Source: Chthoniobacterales bacterium (GTDB lineage: Bacteria > Verrucomicrobiota > Verrucomicrobiia > Chthoniobacterales > UBA10450). From it: a DNA stretch of 6,341 nucleotides. The translations under genes were made by a program, and so were the position numbers. Of this stretch, positions 4,406 to 6,341 are shown piece by piece (within the stretch, counting starts at the first letter, position 1; every line of letters starts with the position of its first letter). The stretch spans positions 1 through 6,341 of the forward strand of contig JACCTI010000100.1 of assembly GCA_013812515.1 (NCBI GenBank). Reading direction: 5' to 3'. The notes beneath the pieces are model-generated. The model searched no databases. It was not told the origin of the DNA and saw nothing but the letters and a program-made list of their open reading frames with translations.

Positions 4406-6341
4406 TTACGGTAACTTCGCCGCGAGGATTTCTTGCAACGCGACATCGGCGTCTGCCGATGGCGCGACCGAGATGATGGTAAATTTACTGGTCGGTGTGT
4501 TCGACCGCTCGGCCACGCTGTTAATCGATACGAGCACATTCGTTTCCGGGAAGTAGGTCGCAGTGCAACCGCGCGGCAAATCGTAGGGCGCGACCTGGAA
4601 ATGCCGCGCGACGCGTTCTTCACCCTCGAAATGGCTCGTTAGGTCAACGAGCTGGCCCTGCTGCAGACCGGCCGCCGCCACATCTTCCGCGTTCATGAAA
4701 ATGACGCGCCGGCCGTTGTAGATCCCGCGATAACGATCGTCCAAGCCGTAGATGTGGGTGTTGAACTGATCGTGCGAGCGGATCGTCATCATGATGTATT
4801 TCCCGGGCTCGAGCTCGTGCCTCGGGATTGGATGCACCGTGAACTTCGCCTTACCGATCTCGTTATTGAACTTGCGACGATCGCGCGCGTCGTTCGGCAG
4901 GTAAAAAACGTCTTGCGCGATCCGTTCGTTGAAACGTTCGAAACCCGGAATCACGCGCGCGATGTGATCGCGGATGCGGCCGTAATCAGCGGCGAGCGCC
5001 TGCCAGGGAACCGTGCTGCGGCCATCCAAGGTTGCCTCCGCCAGCCCGGCAACGATCGCCGGTTCGCTCCGCAGATGTTCGCTCGCCGGTTCGAGGGAAC
5101 CGCGCGAGGGATTGATGATTCCCATCGAATCTTCCACCGTCACAAATTGCTCGCCCGTCGCCTGCCGATCGATTTCCGAACGTCCGAGACACGGCAGCAG
5201 GAGCGCCGTATCGCCCGTGATCAGATGGGACCGGTTCAGCTTGATCGCAACGTGAGCGGTCAGCCGGCACTTCTGCAGCGCTTTCGCGGTATACTCGGTG
5301 TCGGGCGTGGCGGAGAGAAAATTCCCGCCCATCGCGATGAAGACGCGCACATTCCCGCGGTGCATCTCTTTAATTGACTCGACGACATCAAAGCCGTCCT
5401 TCCGCGGCGGGTTGAAACTGAACTCCGCGCCGAGCTTCTTCAGGAAATCGTCATTCATCCGCTCCCAAATGCCCATCGTGCGATCGCCCTGCACGTTCGA
5501 GTGACCGCGCACCGGACATGGCCCTGCGCCTGGGCGGCCGATATGGCCGCCGAGCAGGAGGAAGTTCATGATCTCCTGGATGGTCGCGATCGCGTTCCGG
5601 TGCTGCGTCAAGCCCATCGCCCAGCAGCAGATGATGCGCTTCGAGTTCATCGCGATCTCAGCCGCAGCTCGAATCTGATCCCTCGTTAGGCCGCTGCCCG
5701 CGAGAATGTCGTCCCACGAGGTGGCCCGCAGATCGGTGATCAGCTCCTCATACCCGACGGTGTATTCGCGAATGAAATCATGTTCGAAGACCATGCCGGG
5801 CCGTGAGTCCTCCGCGGCGAGCATCTCCTTCATCATCCCCTTCAATAGTGCGACATCCCCGTTGATCCGCACGGGCAGCCAGAGATCGCTCAGCTCGGTC
5901 GCCTGCCCGAGGAGAAAACCCGGCGCGCGCAGCGGGTTCTTCAGGTCCTGCGGATTCTTGAAGCGGAGATTGCCGACTTCGGGCATCGGGTTAATCGAAA
6001 CAATTTTTGCGGGCGGATGGCTGTCCCACTCCTGTTTGGCACGCTGCAAACTGCTCAACATCCGCGGGTGATTCGTCCCTGGGTTCTGGCCGATGATGAA
6101 GATGGCGTCGGCGTGATCGAAGTCCTCCAGCTTCACGCAACCTTTCCCGATGCCGATCGTCTCATTCATCGCCTCGCCGCTCGACTCGTGGCACATGTTC
6201 GAGCAATCGGGCAGATTGTTTGTGCCGAATTGCCGGACGAAAAGCTGGTAGAGGAATGCGGCTTCATTGCTCGTGCGGCCGCTCGTGTAGAAAGACGCCG
6301 CGTCCGGCGTGGCCAGCGAATTCAGCTCGTTGGCGATGAGC
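4406..6341 (-). CDS. FdhF/YdeP-family molybdopterin oxidoreductase, N-terminus missing
   Basis: The frame stays open to the right edge, giving 644 C-terminal residues. By comparison with E. coli YdeP (about 759 residues, recalled from memory), some 130-140 residues are missing. The family is a bis-MGD molybdenum oxidoreductase related to formate dehydrogenase. Near the edge are FYTSGRTSNEAAFLYQLF and NNLPDCSNMCHESSG; the Cys of NMCHE is the candidate metal ligand, where FdhF has selenocysteine. Then come GKGCVKLEDFDHAD, GQNPGTNHPRML, GHIGRPGAGPCPVRGHSNVQGDR and LNRSHLITG. The C-terminal cofactor domain has TIRSHDQFNTHIYGLDDRYRG and ATYFPETNVLV. The ATG at 6196 is internal, since conserved sequence continues upstream of it. 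Catalytic activity is uncertain: YdeP is linked to acid resistance and not proven to oxidise formate. The N-terminal cysteines cannot be checked here. No fdhD is visible. Confidence 0.94.
   Translation of the reverse strand, partial: LIANELNSLATPDAASFYTSGRTSNEAAFLYQLFVRQFGTNNLPDCSNMCHESSGEAMNETIGIGKGCVKLEDFDHADAIFIIGQNPGTNHPRMLSSLQRAKQEWDSHPPAKIVSINPMPEVGNLRFKNPQDLKNPLRAPGFLLGQATELSDLWLPVRINGDVALLKGMMKEMLAAEDSRPGMVFEHDFIREYTVGYEELITDLRATSWDDILAGSGLTRDQIRAAAEIAMNSKRIICCWAMGLTQHRNAIATIQEIMNFLLLGGHIGRPGAGPCPVRGHSNVQGDRTMGIWERMNDDFLKKLGAEFSFNPPRKDGFDVVESIKEMHRGNVRVFIAMGGNFLSATPDTEYTAKALQKCRLTAHVAIKLNRSHLITGDTALLLPCLGRSEIDRQATGEQFVTVEDSMGIINPSRGSLEPASEHLRSEPAIVAGLAEATLDGRSTVPWQALAADYGRIRDHIARVIPGFERFNERIAQDVFYLPNDARDRRKFNNEIGKAKFTVHPIPRHELEPGKYIMMTIRSHDQFNTHIYGLDDRYRGIYNGRRVIFMNAEDVAAAGLQQGQLVDLTSHFEGEERVARHFQVAPYDLPRGCTATYFPETNVLVSINSVAERSNTPTSKFTIISVAPSADADVALQEILAAKLP

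Noticed and set aside
4754..5377. Plus-strand open frame of 207 codons
   Set aside because: It is antisense to conserved parts of the YdeP-like gene and shows no independent coding features.
1..6341. Defence system, biosynthetic cluster, transposon or phage remnant
   Set aside because: No nuclease, helicase, toxin, transposase, integrase or phage gene is recognisable, and the genes are ordinary metabolic or membrane types in mixed orientation.

Overview
The window is GC-rich, densely coding bacterial DNA. It holds four complete protein genes, two partial genes that run off the window edges, and no RNA gene, transposase, CRISPR array or phage gene that I can see. The gene content, the alternative GTG starts, the lack of obvious Shine-Dalgarno sequences and the small GC-rich palindromes resemble soil Verrucomicrobiota (Chthoniobacter/Udaeobacter-like). 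That assignment is an inference from general impression; Acidobacteriota or another high-GC soil lineage is possible.

Layout from left to right. Positions 1-172 (minus) carry the start of an unrecognised gene that leaves the window on the left. A 104-base gap with a 17-bp tandem repeat separates it from the divergent gene kmo (277-1653, plus), a kynurenine 3-monooxygenase with a membrane-anchor-like C-terminus and an extra stretch encoded by a REP-like palindrome. Convergent with kmo is a secreted or periplasmic DUF4440/SnoaL-like (NTF2-fold) protein (1689-2246, minus). Upstream of that gene and on the same strand is a Rieske [2Fe-2S] oxygenase alpha subunit (2427-3575, minus) of the type that acts on quaternary amines. 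Divergent from it is a five-helix membrane protein of unknown function (3756-4301, plus). A nested palindromic element follows (4295-4358). The last gene is a long molybdopterin oxidoreductase of the FdhF/YdeP family (4406-6341, minus), whose N-terminus lies beyond the right edge.

The genes do not form an evident pathway. Neighbours mostly face each other or diverge; the only same-strand pair is Rieske-DUF4440, with a gap of 111-180 bases depending on the start chosen. kmo has no kynureninase, 3-hydroxyanthranilate dioxygenase or nadC beside it. The Rieske oxygenase has no reductase beside it, and the YdeP-like gene has no fdhD or molybdenum-cofactor gene inside the window. I read this as a housekeeping/catabolic chromosomal stretch with single-gene units, not a dedicated new system. 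The most unusual features are the palindrome translated inside kmo and the double palindrome between the two convergent genes on the right.
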